Shown: positions 44,201-56,424, numbered from the stretch's first letter. The stretch: DNA of 64,000 bases from Nemertoderma westbladi (GCA_032718475.1 JAUCBJ010007173.1:124001-188000); one strand, 5' to 3'. Notes: a model not told the origin generated them from the sequence alone. Numbers and translations are program-made.

Positions 44201-44600
44201 GATTATTAGCTATGAAGAAATCTGCACCAAGGATTGGTTGTTGTACATCAGCAATGTTGAAACGTTGGACGAAGGTTTGGTTGCCCAGTTCGAGGGCAAT
44301 TGTTGTCGTCCCCCATGCTGAGATGCGTGAGCCATTAGCAGCAATGAGAGGTGTAGTTTGAGTACGTGAATGATCGAGTCTTGATGCTGGGATGACGGAC
44401 TCATCGGCACCGCAGTCGACAAGAAACTGACGTCCGGTCTTGCGGTCCCAGACTGTCATAGTTTTCATGCCATCTTTCTGTTTGGGTTTGTTGCCGACGG
44501 CCTGGACGGCTACTGGGCGTCGGCAGTGGCGTTTCCCGAAGGTCTGGGTACTGTGATGTGTGCCATGTCGCAAGTGGAACCAGGGAGCATAGTGCAGCAA
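41286..44600 (-). CDS. CsRn1-type pol: protease, RT, RNase H, integrase
   Basis: 1,104 codons, uninterrupted. The protease active site is [12 protein letters not shown] (DCG, as usual in this clade) with ILGADFF. RT has [49 protein letters not shown] and [12 protein letters not shown]. RNase H has [26 protein letters not shown] and FTDHKPL. The integrase zinc finger is [11 protein letters not shown]...CRSCHPCQ, and the catalytic residues are [20 protein letters not shown] and [17 protein letters not shown]. The frame overlaps the 3' end of gag by 91 bases in a different frame, so pol is probably made by ribosomal frameshifting or a fused product. All key catalytic residues are present. Confidence 0.95.
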   Translation of the reverse strand: MLHYAPWFHLRHGTHHSTQTFGKRHCRRPVAVQAVGNKPKQKDGMKTMTVWDRKTGRQFLVDCGADESVIPASRLDHSRTQTTPLIAANGSRISAWGTTTIALELGNQTFVQRFNIADVQQPILGADFFIANNLAIDMANRRLIDLETYATIPAGSTSVIGNINGLHKPREDDVNLASILDEFPELLIPRFHASAPNLHGVEHHLPTNGPPIFAHARRLHADQLEVAQAEFKKMEDLGIIRRSNSAWATPLHVVPKPDGGWRPCGDYRRLNAATKDDKYPIPHIGDFNTNLNGKTIFSKIDLAKGYHQIPMTEADICKTAIITPFGLWEFLRMPFGLKNAAQSFQRLMDTILRGIPCIFIYVDDILVASSNRTEHASHLREVFSALSRNGMVIQRPKCVFGVNELTFLGHKVTSTGITPLPERVEAVTNFPVPVDKHQLQRFLGMINYYHRFMPNLAARLHPLYNATKGKGRPIIWTEACQSSFEEAKSALANAAMLHHPNPSFKYSISVDASDMAVGGSLDQLDNNVWRPLAFFSKKLTNAEKKYSAFDRELLAAYLGIKHFRNYIEGRQFTLFTDHKPLVAAMTGTADRTPRQTRHLSFIAEFTTDVQHIKGTSNVVANTLSRAPVESNEPNTRSGTTVSAILTPTIEYAQLASDQATSKEIEAYRTSTAVTSPNLEDLAYNGYSILCDTATGKARSVIPANWTKRIFEAIHGFSHTGYRPTYRAIAKQFVWHGMKSDIRNWCRSCHPCQVSKVSQHIHTPLESRPPPERRFGSLHVDLVGPLPISEKMCYLFTIVDRYTRWPEAIPIPDSTTETCIRGFLRTWVARFGIPGDLTSDRGPQFTSHLWAELQRLLGVSANNTIAYHPQANGMVERFHRQLKASLKARMTGPNWMDHLPMVMLGIRTAWKEDADCSPADLVYGTSLHIPGEFFKTDRNSDLQPSFLSGLQDAMRLAKPPPTNYHGQRAASVPENLASTGFVYIRVDSHKNPLQQPYTGPHRILGVNAKHYTIDCNGKAVNVSIDRLKTAYTDTGCASTTTQRLVPSTTQRASPTTMRTSTTQAMGSPPLVDYSLEPEPDPMSYIPPMCRTRSGRLSKPPTRLIL

Positions 44601-45376
44601 GCCCAGGTATGCGTGCCATAACGCTGGTGATTGGCGCAGCGAGTGGTGGATCGGCGGTTTACACGAGGTAGTTGAGTGGGAGGTGCATTCCTTTGGCTCT
44701 GACGCTGTTGGGTGCGTTTCTGTTGTCTACCTATGGCATCAACTTCTACTGCAGCTATACCACGATAATGAGTTGGACCTTGGGCCTCTATGATAGAGTC
44801 AGCGGCAAATGCAAGATCTTCAATGTCTGTAGGAGGGTCTCTGGCCAGGGCTATGCGGACTGTTTCAGGTAGATGTTGTAGGAATAGACTACGGAATGTA
44901 TACCCCCTGTAGGTGTCAGCAGGAACTAAGGTAGCCATGTATCGTAGTAGAGAAGATGGGTGGCGATCACCCAGGCCATTGATTGCTAGTAACTTGGCTC
45001 CCTTTTGTTGTTCTGTAAGCCCATAAGTTTTGAGGAGTATAGTTTTCAGAGCTTCATATCTGTTAGCTTCTGGTGGGTTCAAGATGAATGCACCAATTTC
45101 AGTTGCTACGGTGTTATCAAGGGCCTGGATTACATAGTTGTATTTAGTGAGGTCTGCCGTAATTCCTTTTAAATCTAACTGAGCTTCCACTTGTTTGAAC
45201 CAAACCTCGGGTTGCGCGGTCCAGAAAGAAGGGAGTTTCACAGCGACTGTTGATATGGCAGGAGCAGCATTGACCAGTGGATTTCCGAGTTGAAGGGCGT
45301 GGAGCTCATGTGCCAAACGTCCATAGTCGAATGCACCGGCTGCCGCCTCATTAATGTTATCAGGCAAATTGTTCAT
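44510..45376 (-). CDS. CsRn1-type gag
   Basis: 288 codons starting [14 protein letters not shown] about 40 bases inside the 5' LTR. The capsid-like region has [20 protein letters not shown] and [19 protein letters not shown]-type helices. The C-terminus has [15 protein letters not shown], resembling the unusual CHCC-type cluster of CsRn1 gags instead of the standard CCHC knuckle. It overlaps pol by 91 bases. Confidence 0.9.
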   Translation of the reverse strand: MNNLPDNINEAAAGAFDYGRLAHELHALQLGNPLVNAAPAISTVAVKLPSFWTAQPEVWFKQVEAQLDLKGITADLTKYNYVIQALDNTVATEIGAFILNPPEANRYEALKTILLKTYGLTEQQKGAKLLAINGLGDRHPSSLLRYMATLVPADTYRGYTFRSLFLQHLPETVRIALARDPPTDIEDLAFAADSIIEAQGPTHYRGIAAVEVDAIGRQQKRTQQRQSQRNAPPTQLPRVNRRSTTRCANHQRYGTHTWACCTMLPGSTCDMAHITVPRPSGNATADAQ

Positions 45377-45396
45377 TATTAAGCTAGGTAATTAAT

Positions 45397-45414
45397 CTAA
45401 CGTCCGGGTCACCA
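45397..45414 (-). other. Primer-binding site of CsRn1-type element (tRNA-Trp-like)
   Basis: The minus strand reads TGGTGACCCGGACGTTAG one base after the LTR. It matches the complement of the animal tRNA-Trp 3' end at 15 of 18 positions, the primer reported for CsRn1 elements. Confidence 0.7.
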
Positions 45415-45415
45415 A

Positions 45416-45574
45416 TGTGGGGGATGTAAATGCCACATATAAATAACTAACGTACTAGTGAGCTATTTTATTATTGTTAAACATTGTTGTGTTTTATATG
45501 TTCTAGAATACGTAATACTCAAGGAAACGAGTTAAGTGTCCGAACGATAGGTATGCCATCGAGTGGACGCTACA
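45416..45574 (-). repeat. 5' LTR of CsRn1-type element
   Basis: 159 bp, the partner of 41052-41210, with TSD atac outside. Confidence 0.93.
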
Positions 45575-45578
45575 ATAC

Positions 45579-46389
45579 GTTCAAAAAATATTCCCTATTC
45601 TTTAAAAAAAGTTCCATTAGAAGTTGTTCTTATTATATAATGTTTTTTTTAACATACGGATTTTTAACAGACGAAATTTATATAATTAAAATTTTTTTAT
45701 CTTTAATCTAGAATATTAATTATTATGTAATTGAGCATAATACCTTTTTTTTATTCATTACTTATAATTACGTCTCAAAATATTTGAATTTTAATTATAC
45801 AGTATGTAATGCAATCTTTTATAAAATTAAGGGGGTGGGGGGGGGGGGGGGGGGGTAGCGCATTTTCTGACCAAAAAGACGAATTTTTGAAACATATCCT
45901 ATCTGATGCAAAATTTCAGGCTGAATCCAAATATGGAAACCGTTTCCCATATCTTGCTTAGTTGCGAGATATCTGGGATAGAAGATACTGGCTCCGATAT
46001 CGCGATATTGGTAAAGGTGATGAAGTTTGGGGTTTGCATTCAATTTCTGCAAATTTCTGTGCTCAGTGGTCCCAAATGGATGTCTCCACGAGAAAGAGCA
46101 CAAAATTTTAATTGAGAAGGTATTTTTTATGATTATTGAACCTACTTCTCAGTTTATAAGACAACTATTACTCGAGTTCTATTACTCTGTCGGCCTTTCA
46201 GCCCCTTAACAGCCTTTCAGTGACTAAGTGGACGCGGTGATGCGTATATCCCATACAACTCGAAACACACACCGGTCGGGATCCCTCGCCAACTCGGATC
46301 CTGTCACAGTTTAAACCGACTTCATTGAGAATACGTTGGAATACTCCAGTTTAAACCAACGACGAGACCATCAAGAGAAACAATCAAGA
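45579..46389. other. Unassigned AT-rich sequence with a G-run
   Basis: No credible gene. A G-run of about 19 bases lies at about 45838-45856. The segment before the gag-like frame could contain a decayed LTR or leader, but I could not define one. Confidence 0.5.
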
Positions 46390-47393
46390 GAAACCGGCCT
46401 GCCACACCGGATACGCCGAAGAACGACGGTTCGGTTGGAGAGGAGGAAGGCGGACAAGTACGAGGGGACGAGAAACGCGAGTCGACGCAGGACAAGAGCA
46501 GCGAGAAGAGCACCAGGGTCACCAGCCAACCAGTGGCTACAGGCGGCAAGCGACCCACCGGAACAGCAACAGTGGGGCCGACGGTGCCACGCCAGACGAG
46601 GAGAGGAGGTCAGCAAGTTCAGGAGGAGGGCGTTGGGACAAGCGATCGCCTATGACGTGGGTACATAAGGAATAAGTTAGTTGGATGGGCGGGTTCGAAC
46701 GACGCCAAAGCTGAGGTAAATCCAGAGGATTCGGTGTCGTCCGTTAGTAAGACCACTAGCAGGCATAATAAAAATAGTAAAATCGGCAGGCGACGGGAGT
46801 CCGTCGCAACCGAAAAGTCCGCTACACCCTCTGCGAAAGCAAGAAGGTTGTTAGAGATAGATCTGGCGTATCAGCTAGACATGGTTGCGTTGGACCAAAA
46901 GGAATTAGAGGGGCAGTTGGACGAGGGGACTGCGTTATTAGAAAAGGAGAGGGAGCTAGCGAAGGAGTGTAAAGAGAGAGCTGAGAAGGTGGTGAGAGAG
47001 TGTAGAGAGAGGGCTGCAAGGGAAGCTGAGAGGGTTGAGAGGGAAAATGCATTGGTGGACCAGAGTGTTAGAGAGGACAGGGAGAGAGAGATGGTTGGTA
47101 AGAGAATGCGGGATGATATGCATACCTGGTTGAGGGGGTTAATGCAGTATCAGGCGAGACAGAAATGCCAGTTAGAACTGGTGAAACTGGGTTTATCAGA
47201 GAGTGAGGCTGGTTCAGGAAGTATTTATGAGGAACCAGGGGTAATGGAAACTTTTGTTAATACTCCACTTACTGGTACTGGACGGCAAACACAAAACTGG
47301 TCTGACCGGACGGATGGGGGGGGGGGGGGGGGGGTAATGACATTACGTTTAATGAGAACGTTAATATTAATTATTAATATATTATATAATTAA
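46390..47393 (+). pseudogene. BEL/Pao-like gag N-terminal coiled-coil fragment
   Basis: The reading PKNDGSVGEEEGG...VTSQPVATGGKRP from about 46400 changes frame and continues as the 219-codon ORF 46734-47393. That ORF is a highly charged helix (LEKERELAKECKERAEKVV, RECRERAAREAERVERENA). It ends in a run of about 18 G at 47317-47334. Composition and position before a G-run resemble the gag start at 52334-52665 on the other strand. Assignment to gag is an inference, since no capsid or zinc knuckle is present. Confidence 0.45.
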
Positions 47394-47769
47394 TATATTA
47401 ATTATATTGTTAATAATAATAATACTAATAATAATATAATAATAATAAATACTAATAATACCGTAGCTGATAATCCTAATAATAACAAGGGCACATTTCT
47501 TACAGGAAATAATGTTTTGGTGAATAATAATAAATGTTGATACTAATACAGTAAATGATTAAAGTCAGCCATTTATTATGTTATTTATTATATAAGCCTA
47601 AATATCTATAATACTTACATGTATTTGATTAACAATAATTCAAAGTAAAAGATTGTAGTTCTTAATCTTAAGATTAATTTAAAACTTACACAGCATTGGG
47701 GTAAAATATTAATATGATATAATAAAATAAATAAATAAATATCAGTAGGCTAAAGGTAAGTGGAGTCAT
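47340..47769. repeat. AT-rich / (AAT)n microsatellite region
   Basis: Runs of taatattaatta and aataataat occur from 47355 to 47540, followed by AT-rich sequence without a gene. Confidence 0.7.
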
Positions 47770-50685
47770 CTAATAATTATCTCGAAGGTCGAGACCATGC
47801 AGACCCGCCCAATCGCCAAAGCCAAGAGATCGCCATGGACGACGACCAACCCTTAGGCAGAGAGAGCTGGACTTGAGGAGGGCGAATTGGAGCCTCCTAC
47901 GGACTCCTCCAAGTACCCCAGCAAGGCCACGCTCCCGCATTCCTTCACTCCGAGTCACCAGTGAGTCCGTGAGGTGCCGGATAAAAATCTCCGTCTCTCT
48001 AAACCAGATGCCGTCGGAGGTACTAACAAGGGGTGTAAAGGACATCCTTCTTGCTTCACACACGCTGTTGTAGTGCTGTTTCTTCGCGCAGACCCGTTGT
48101 ACAAGCAGGGGGGTCACTGATCGATTGGTTTGAGCATAAGATGGGGCGTCAGCGTTAATAACAGCGATGTCAAAAGACGCCACCCTCTGATTGACCCAAA
48201 TCCCCCGAGCGACCAGGTCCGCACAAACTCCTCCAACAGCTACTCATTGGTGATCAAGGTGACCTGACTCTAATGTCACCTCCCTCTCTACTGCTGATCC
48301 ACCAACAACAGCAGCTATCAAGTCTCCAAAGACTTCTCAGACCTCATTGTGTCTTTTTATAATAAGACCTCCAGACTTACAGCTGAGGGCATGCGTAGTA
48401 GTGAAAGTACCACAACCCTTGCATTCAGCAGGCAACCCAGGTGGTGAAATACCTCGGGTGCAAGGTTGGTTTTGTCTACCTCTGAAGGTTGTGCAGTAAG
48501 CCAACCACCGGTCTTATGAGAGGTTGCCCGAGAGACGGTTCTTTGGCATTCCAGCGGAATTTCTGAGAGTGCAACCTCTTGTGTGGCCTTGTAAGTCACA
48601 TTCTGAGCTTCTTTACTTGCAGTCATAGTGATTTTAAGTAAAGCCTCATATCTACAAGGAGGGCTGTTGCTAATCTTGCTGGCCCCATACGAATCAATGG
48701 GTCACGGATCCCAATTCCACCATAGCGAGCCGGGAGCAAGAAGAGTTTCTCATTAGATGGGCCTGAGGCTGATGGGGTGCCAAATAATGATGGGATATAG
48801 TTGGTCAGGAGTGCATTTCCTTCTTGTCGGTATCTATAACACGGAGTAGATAATCCCACTCTGCTTGCTCACAGCGGGACATACCTGTGTGGGCAGTCTG
48901 TGGGAATTCAGTAGCTACCTCTGACAGCCGTTCTATAGAACGCACCCACCCTGTGACCTTCTCCCTGACAAAATGAGTTCTCCCTTCTGAGTCACCGATG
49001 TAGCCACCCAAAAAACGATGGCCTGTAACAACCTTCACTCCCCAGCTGCCAAACATCTCATTGGCCTGTTCTTCCAATCCAGGTTTAACCACAAAATAAC
49101 TCTTGGTTGGTTCTGGATTATATCCAATCTTCAATTGGAGTAGTTTAATCCACCAATCTCGTACCTGGGCCATTCTGCCTGCTGCTGAGGCGTCATCAGC
49201 ATACCAACATTGGTGGCTTTGATATTGACTGGCATTAGCGGTAATAGTTGGTCCATCTGTACTCCTTGGGTCTGAGGTGATAAACCCCATGTGATTTGGG
49301 GATTCTGCTCGAATTGGATTTAGATCACTCTGGTTCTGGAGTGCACTGGCTGCTTGGGATACTTCCTTCAGTGCCGGTACCAATGGAAGTGTGCCGCACC
49401 CATAGAGGAGCATTGCCAATGGGTCCCCTTGGGTCACACCTTCTTTACTAAAGAGGGGGGTCTTACTGCCATGGATATACAATGCTGCATGGCCATTGTA
49501 GGTATTGTAGAGAAAACGAGAGCAGCGATGCCAATAACGCCGGCAATTCAATAGTGCTACAGGGCGGCTTAGACTGTTGAACACATTACTCGCATCCACG
49601 AGAAGCACACATTCAGTTGTCTTATCCATAAATAGTGCGGCCATAGCATGGACACCTCCCTTGATTCCGGCTTTCACTCCTGCGCACAGCTGGTCTGCTC
49701 CACATTCTGTGATGAAGTCCATCTTTGTCGCTTTCGCGAGGCAGGCAGCAAGGAGCCGGTAAAGAACCTCGCCAACACCAATTGGTCAGACTCCCGGCTG
49801 CTTGTCAAGGGCTGTTAGTTTACAAGCCCGGAGGGCACGGATCTCGCCCCAAGGAACTACTGTGTTCGCTAATCGACGGGGCAATCCAGCCACTGCTTCT
49901 CGCAGATGAGAACTGTGTGAGTCGTAACGTATTAGGATGGCACTCCAGAACTCGGAGTCCCCCCCTACTGGACCAGAACCACCTTGTAGAGTACGAGAAG
50001 TCTTGAGAACCATCTGTCCAGTTATGTCCACTCCCTCAAAGGGAGGGAGAGGTCCGCATTCATAAACTTAATCCGATACAGGCATTTGGGGTGGGTGTTG
50101 AGATCCAGCACATATCTCACTGTTACACCTTGTAGCTGGCACTCTGCTTGATCAACATGGTCCAGGACTCCTCCACTGTATCGATCTGTTACATGACGCA
50201 CAGCTGCCCTGTTCTGACCAGCCAGAATCTTTCGATTATAGACTCTGGCCGAGTTAATGTGATTGATTAGTGCCACGATTGGAAGGAAAAATTTCCTTGA
50301 GCAACGCTCTGCCTCAATGACCAGTTGAAGGAATTCGCCTCTCTCCCACATGTCAATTCGCCGCAGTATTGTGCGCCTGATGTCTGGGCCCCTGATGTCT
50401 GACATCTGTGTCCCGTTGGAATACAATGGCAATGAATTACAATGGCAGTTCAGAGGGGCATACCCCACCTGTCAAGTTATTCAATTTAGTGGTGAGTTGA
50501 TCAGCCACTATCCTTCCTACATTCCCACCTGGCAAAATGTATCTTCGGTCTGGCAGTTTATTCAAGTGTGCATGAAGGCTCTCCCATAATGTATCAGTTG
50601 ATGATCCTGGGGCATTGAACCATACTCCCACCATAGGCTGATTCGAGTAACTCGGCAGTTGAGGAAGTGGAGTTATTTGGATCAT
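47770..50685 (-). pseudogene. YADD-type reverse transcriptase locus (broken)
   Basis: Minus-strand segments follow each other with frame changes. 50437-50685 and 50022-50468 are the N-terminal region. 49786-50031 has GSGPVGGDSEFW and AVAGLPRRLANTVVPW and ends ALDKQPGV. 48805-49722 is the RT core (LLVDASNVFNSLSR, SKEGVTQGDPLAM, QCWYADDASAAGR). 48623-48859, 48357-48626 and 47770-48183 form the C-terminal region (FDIAVINADAPSY, RMSFTPLVSTSDG). This combination is a reverse transcriptase family frequent in invertebrate genomes, distinct from BEL/Pao and gypsy (no aspartic protease, no DDE integrase seen). I cannot assign a clade with confidence. At least seven frame breaks show it is a fossil. 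Confidence 0.7.
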
Positions 50686-50689
50686 GGAG

Positions 50690-52665
50690 TTGAGTTTGAG
50701 CTGCAGTGTTGATATCGTTGATCAAAACGCACATTAAGCATCCATCCAAACGGCGTGAGAATCGCCGCCGGATCCCGCTGCTTATTCTCTCCGAATATGG
50801 TCCTTACTCTCTCGTGGCCCGTCGGACAATCCATTCCGACTATGATGGATACCTTCAAGACGTCCACTTCTGGTATTGAGAAATCGTTATCGTCCAGGAA
50901 CCGTATTGCTCGACCTCGATCCTGGTGGGTCTCCTGGCATTTATGTTAATCGATTCTATAATCTGTATGGGGTCGATGATCGCCCCATAATCACATCCCG
51001 GTGCTATTGCTGATATCTCGCACCGTCCCGTTCTCATCTCCAGGACCTCATCCTTACTCGAGATTGTAGTTACCGCCATCCTACTCGGCCTCGTCTGTAA
51101 CCCTATCTCCTCGGCCACCCAATTCTCCACCAGCGTGAAGGCTGCTCAGCTGTCGACCAGCATCAGTGTCGTGACTGATCGGCCGCCCTTTCCTGTTATC
51201 CTCATTGGTACTACCCCGAGTAGTATTTTACTCTTTCTCCTTCCTCCCGTCGTGCTCGTAGCCATTGTTTGGCTTCCAGTCTCGTCATATTCTGTCAGTG
51301 TTTCTCTACACTCTCCGAATCTGTGTCCCTCTATCGCGCATCGATGACATAGTCCGTTTGTATCCGCGTAGGCTACCCGATCTTGTTTAGGCAACGCTTG
51401 CCAATGCTTACAACTCATGGTCTTATGGGTTCCATCCCTATGCAATTGACATTTGTATCCTGGATTGTAGCGTTCCTTGTATAGCCCTTCACGTATCACG
51501 TGTAGGTTCATATCTACCAGTTTAGTGTTTTGGTTATTTGGACTCGGCCTACTGGGTGTGTTGGGATTATGTTTGTTCGTGTTATTTTGTTTCTGTCCCT
51601 GCCACGGTGTGGCCCTACTCCCAGCTAACTGTGGACTTGTAGTCCCCTGCGTGGCCGCATGTGGTAGCGACTGTCTCACTCTCGGGAATGCATCCTCCAC
51701 TTGTTCCGTAGCCAGATCGGCAGTGCCTGCGATGTCGTGGTGATGTTATTCGATGCATTGAGCTCGTATGGCGCATCCAATGTGTCTTTAGCACGATTAA
51801 CGCTTTCTCGACTTTGTTCGCGAAAGTCTTTATACTAACAGGGTTATCCTGTAGGCCACCTGATGTTATTCCCCTCAGGGTCTGCCGGATGATCTTGGCT
51901 GGGTGTCCCTATTCCCTGTATAGGGCCCGCCATGCAGTCGTGAAGCCACCCTCGATACCTTGATACTGCCTCACGATGTCGTATGCTGGGCCTCCCGTGT
52001 AAACCTGTAAATACTTTAGGCACTCCGCCTGCGTCAGGTTTTTAGTTAGTATTTCATTGCTGTACATGCGTCGGAATTGCAGCTATTCTTCCGGTCTGCT
52101 TCCGTCGAATTTAAATGGCTCAAGTGGTGGTAGCTCGATCCTGGTCTTGAGCGCATCAATGAGTGTTTCCATACCCATCGCCTGTGCTTCCAATGGGTTC
52201 GATGGATGCTGTACAGACTCTCCTGTTGGGTGCAGTTCACCCGTCGGGCCTGTTGACCTTTTCTGTGTTGGATATATCATTGGGGGTAATGGCCCCCTCC
52301 ATATCTCCGTATCGCACGATCTATTCTGATCCAAGGGGTTCGGTGTTATTATTCTCGGTTGAGTGTATTGCTGATATTGTAATGGGGGAATGTCACCCTC
52401 CCCCCCCCCCCCCCCCCCCCACCGGTGTTATGTTTGGTACTGGGGTTGATGTTAATATATTGGGGACCAGACATCTATCAGCAATAACCCCCCCCCCCCC
52501 CCTCCCCTGGGTATATGTTATGTCCCTGCATATTATAGTCATACTGGTGTGCAGGTAACGGTATAGGCCTATCCACTTCTTGCCTACCTACCGGTATATA
52601 CGCCGCGACTTCCAGATCTAATCCCGTTGTTCGCGCTACCCTATCGCCTACACTATCTCTTCCAG
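50690..52665 (-). pseudogene. BEL/Pao gag and protease of a second BEL family (broken)
   Basis: From 52665 leftwards it holds an N-terminal Gly-rich region with two G-runs on the coding strand (plus-strand C-runs near 52402-52420 and 52490-52502). A capsid-like segment follows (LPPLEPFKFDGSRPEE, ECLKYLQVYTGGPAYDIV), then CLX-type knuckles (YKCQLHRDGTHKTMSCKHW, CHRCAIEGHRFGEC). The protease follows, with a LMLVDS active site then a TGA, and MDCPTGHERVR plus LTPFGWML. The order is normal for BEL/Pao but stops and frameshifts are frequent. It abuts the YADD-type locus at about 50690. Confidence 0.75.
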
Positions 52666-52679
52666 CATGTCCTATAGAA

Positions 52680-54597
52680 GTGGAATTGAATCCGCTTACA
52701 ACTTCGTTGTGGCCCTAGATCCCAAAAAAGGTAAACTAAGGATGGTGGTTGATGCTTCCGCCAAGACAAACGGCAAGTGTCTCAATGACTACCTATTACA
52801 GGGTCCCAATATCTACAACTCGGGGATTGAAGTTCTGTTAAGATTCAGGAATGGAAAACACGCCTTCACATGCGATATAGAGGGCATGTTTAACCAAGTT
52901 CAGGTGAAGGAGGAGGATAGCGATAGTCAATGCTTCCTATGTTACAATGGTGACGATGAACCATCAACTATACTAATGTATAAGATGGTGGTCCAGAACA
53001 TGGGGGCCAAGTCTTCTTCATTCATTATGACCACAGCAGTGAGAGACACAGTTAAGGACAAGGATCGAGGATGAGTATAGCAAGGAAGCGATCAACATGA
53101 TTCGACGCAGATTCTACGTGGATGATGGAATGGGTTCAGGGAACTCCGTTAAGGAGATCATCGAGATGGGCCGCGAAGTTCACGACATCCTGAAGATCAG
53201 GATTCAACTTGACGAAGTTCCAGTCGAATCCAAAGAATTCATGGAAGCCATAGAGGACATACAAACTGAAGAAAAATTGGATAAACCAATGACAGTGAAA
53301 GAGCAGATTATGGCGGACAAAAGAGTAGAAACACAGCAGAAAGCTCTAGGGATCGTGTGGAACCGGGAGACAGACGAGTTGGAATACCAGCTAAGTCAGG
53401 AGGGTGCCGGGATCCATACAAAGAGAGGCTATGTGTCATACATAGTGAGGATCTACGATCCACTAGGACTAGCATCTCCTTTACTAGTCATGGGGAAACA
53501 AATACTCAAGAAGGTTTACAAGATTAAGGACGAACTTATAGTATGCCACGTGTATACTTCCCGGATGGAGACTTGAGTGATTTGAAGCTACATATGTTCT
53601 CCGATGCATCACTGTAAGCATACGGTGCGGCGCTTTATTTGGTACAGTGAAAAGGGACTCATAAGCCCAGACTAGCGTTTAGTAAAGCGAGGTTGATGCC
53701 ACCAGATTCAGCATCAGTACCGAAACTCGAACTAACAGGTGCGAGGTTGGGAGTGAGAGCGACAGGATATTTGGTAGATACGATACCAAGTATAGTGGAG
53801 ACACTCTACTGGACGGATTCCATGGTGGTGTTAGGATGGCTGCATAAAGAGTAAACGCGCTATCCTATATTCATAGCGAACCAGGTGGATGAGATAAGAG
53901 CGATGATGGACTTGGACAAGTGGCATTACTGCCTGAGGGGGAGGAGATATTCAGCCAGTTAGCGAGGATGATTAAGGAGGCGCCATCACAATCTTAGATG
54001 ATAGAGTCGAGCGATAACCCAACGGATAGGCTACTCGGTTACAGCACTAGCTGGTATAATACGTAGAAGTTAGTGGCATATCTGAGAGAGAGGAGCTGGT
54101 ACAGAGGGGAAACCCAAACCTACCATTGATTTGGAAGAAGCAGCTAATGCAGTAATCCAATACGAGCAAGGGAAGGCATTCGGAGACGAAATTAAATGTA
54201 TTAAGCAATCAATAACTTCTCCGACAGGACAGCAGGATCCATGCGCTGTCGCCACAACTGGATGAGGATGGAATCCTGGTCATAAATTCCAGGGTGGCTA
54301 ATAACACCAGTGCCTTGGTTCCACCAAAGCCAGTAATGATCCCTAACCAGTCACCAATAGTTCACCAGATCCTATGGGACACCCATAAGACCATAATTCA
54401 CGGCGGTACTAAAGTGACCTTAAACGCGATCAGGAGGAAATAGTGGGTGACTCAACTTAGGAAAATGGTGAAGGCAGTAGTGGGGCAATGCATGCTGGCG
54501 GATGAAGAATGAGAGGGCCGTGCAAGAGATGGCACTGCTGCCAACCTCTAGGGTGAGACATCACGACCCACCGTTCACGCATAATGGCATGGACATG
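52680..54597 (+). pseudogene. BEL/Pao RT, RNase H and integrase start (broken, plus strand)
   Basis: 52667-53074 carries RMVVDASAKTNGKCLNDYLLQGPN and FTCDIEGMFNQVQV. 53097-53576 carries RRRFYVDDGMGSG and IVRIYDPLGLASPLL. Degenerate sequence to about 53900 reads FSDASL, VPKLELTGARLGV and YWTDSMVVLGWLHKE, the RNase H region. 54360-54597 is the integrase zinc-binding part (IIHGGTKVTLNAIRRK) and a RHHDPPFTHNGMDM piece just before the catalytic core. It ends there against gypsy fragment 3. It lies head-to-head with the gag-protease half on the other strand, so the locus is rearranged. Confidence 0.78.
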
Positions 54598-56207
54598 TTA
54601 GTTCGGGATATCTTGACAACTCATCAATCATTATCAGGGCATGATCGCCAGTGGGAAATGGTCCACAAAAATCAAGAGAGACTTTCTGGAATGGGTACTC
54701 TGGAAGGGGATTCATTTGCAGAGGAAGGCGATGGATTGATGGTACAACAACTTTACAGGACAAGCAGTGATGGACCATATTTTCGACTTTTCTGTCGAGG
54801 CATGGAAACCAACATGACTGTCTAATGAAAGCTTTGGTTTTTGAAATACCTTGGTGTCCTATATGAGAATTCAAAAGCATAGCTTCTTCTAGCTATAGGG
54901 GGATAACTACAAGGACTAGACCATCTAGAAACGTTAGTTTGTCTTTCACATGGAAGAAAGGGCAGAGCTGTACATCATTTTCTCTTTCAATCCAGTTTCT
55001 AGAGGTTATTGCTTTACTCAGTTTCTGGAGACTATTTTGCCTACATTCTCGTATATCCTTTAAGGTAACAGCTTCGTTTACAGATGATTGGAATAGAGCA
55101 TGAACATGATTAACAATGTCATCCTCAAAAATATTTGCAGAGGCATCTGAAAATAAAGGGTGTCGAGATAAAAAGTCACTGATATTCTGCTTGCCTTTTA
55201 CATATCTCACCGAATAATTAAATTCCTGGAGGTACATTAGGAACCGTTTGATTCGTATAGACATTTGTTTCAAAGGGCTCATCAACAAGATCTCAAGGGG
55301 TTTGTGGCCAGTGAATATGGTATAGTGCATGCCTAGGATATAACATCGGAAACATTCGGAACCCCACTTTGCAGCCAAGCACTCTCCTTCGATTTGGCTG
55401 TATCGGGATTCAGCTGACGTAGTGGATCGTGAGGCAAACATTCGTGGAATCCATTGGTTGGTTTGCTTATCATATTGAATAAGTGTTGCCCCGAGTCACT
55501 ATTATGGAAATCTACATGGAGTTCTGTTTGGGCATGAGGATCATAATATCCAAGAAGGCAATCATCGGAGATAGATGACTTGAGTTTATCAAATGACTCC
55601 TGTTGTAGTGGTCCCCATTAGAAATGTTAAGGGATCGAAGGGGAGCTGTTAGTTTAGCCAACTCGGACATAAACATGCGAGATGCCCCTACCATTGCAAT
55701 GAGCGATCGATCGCACATCTTCTTTGCTTATGGGGGCTGGCATCATTCGGACAGCAGATACTTTTGATGGATCTGGTTTTATGCCTTGTGGCATAAGTAT
55801 TACACCAAAAAACTTAACTTCAGTTGCATGAAAAATGAATTTGGATCGTTTTAAGGTAACCCCACCATCGACGAATCGTTTCATAACAGCACTCAGAGCC
55901 GCATTCATTCGACCAAAGATTATTATATCATCTGATATGTTTCGAGCACCTCTAATACCTGCAATCAAACGTCGGATTTCGCGATCAAACTCATCCTAGG
56001 CAGATGCTAGTCCAAATGGGAGTCGTTTGTATCATTTATTGGTGATATGCGTATAAAAGGTGGTGAGGTGACGGCTTTCTGGTGATAATTCTAGCTAATC
56101 TTTGCTCCATTAACTGCAAAAAGGATGTTGTCTAAGGTAGGAAGATCGTTCTTGTTGCGGAGGACAGCCTTGTTTACTGCACGGCAGTCGAGACAAAAAC
56201 TTATGGC
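54575..56207 (-). pseudogene. Gypsy fragment 3: RT, RNase H and integrase N-terminus
   Basis: Reading leftwards it holds SFCLDCRAVNK (near 56190), RNISDDIIIFGRMN (SDDI box in place of YVDDI), KFFGVILMPQGIKPDPSKV, then RNase H (RYSQIEGECLAAKWG, IFTGHKPLEILL, YVKGKQNISDFLSRHPL). The integrase zinc finger (HIGHQGISKTKAFIRQ...CLSC) and LDFCGPFPTGD follow. It stops at about 54580 inside the integrase, without an LTR. Element 2 interrupts it at 56208, and its RT N-terminus continues at 61359-61500. Several stops make it a fossil. Confidence 0.8.
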
Positions 56208-56424
56208 TGTTATGTCTTTCAGTTTGAATATAATGAACATATAATAGTCATATAATAATTCCATATAATGTATAGTTATATGTACCGGTATAGCAGTATT
56301 CCATGTAATGTTACATGGGGACTGTCAGGCCATTCCACATACCGCCATACCCAGCCACCAGCTGACTATCCAATATAGATTGCTAAGCAACCATGTAAAA
56401 TAATAATATATCTAAGATATCACA
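56208..56424 (-). repeat. 3' LTR of gypsy element 2
   Basis: 217 bp, tgttatgtct...agatatcaca. The polypurine tract GGAGAAAGGGAGA stands beside it at 56425-56437 on the minus strand. Confidence 0.9.

Larger units (their letters stand above)
41052..45574 (-). mobile_element. CsRn1-type Ty3/gypsy element, apparently intact
   Basis: 4,523 bp with 159 bp LTRs (tgtggg...gctaca) that differ at two sites, TSD atac (41048-41051 and 45575-45578), a primer site fitting tRNA-Trp, a G-rich polypurine tract and complete overlapping gag and pol frames. Short LTRs, a tRNA-Trp primer and the gag Cys/His pattern fit the CsRn1 clade. It is the best candidate for an autonomous element in the window. Confidence 0.93.

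Noticed and set aside
46336-46668. 110-codon Arg-rich ORF as a host gene
   Set aside because: Another frame through the same bases gives a gag-like low-complexity reading that leads towards the coiled-coil ORF. The Arg-rich frame has no domain.
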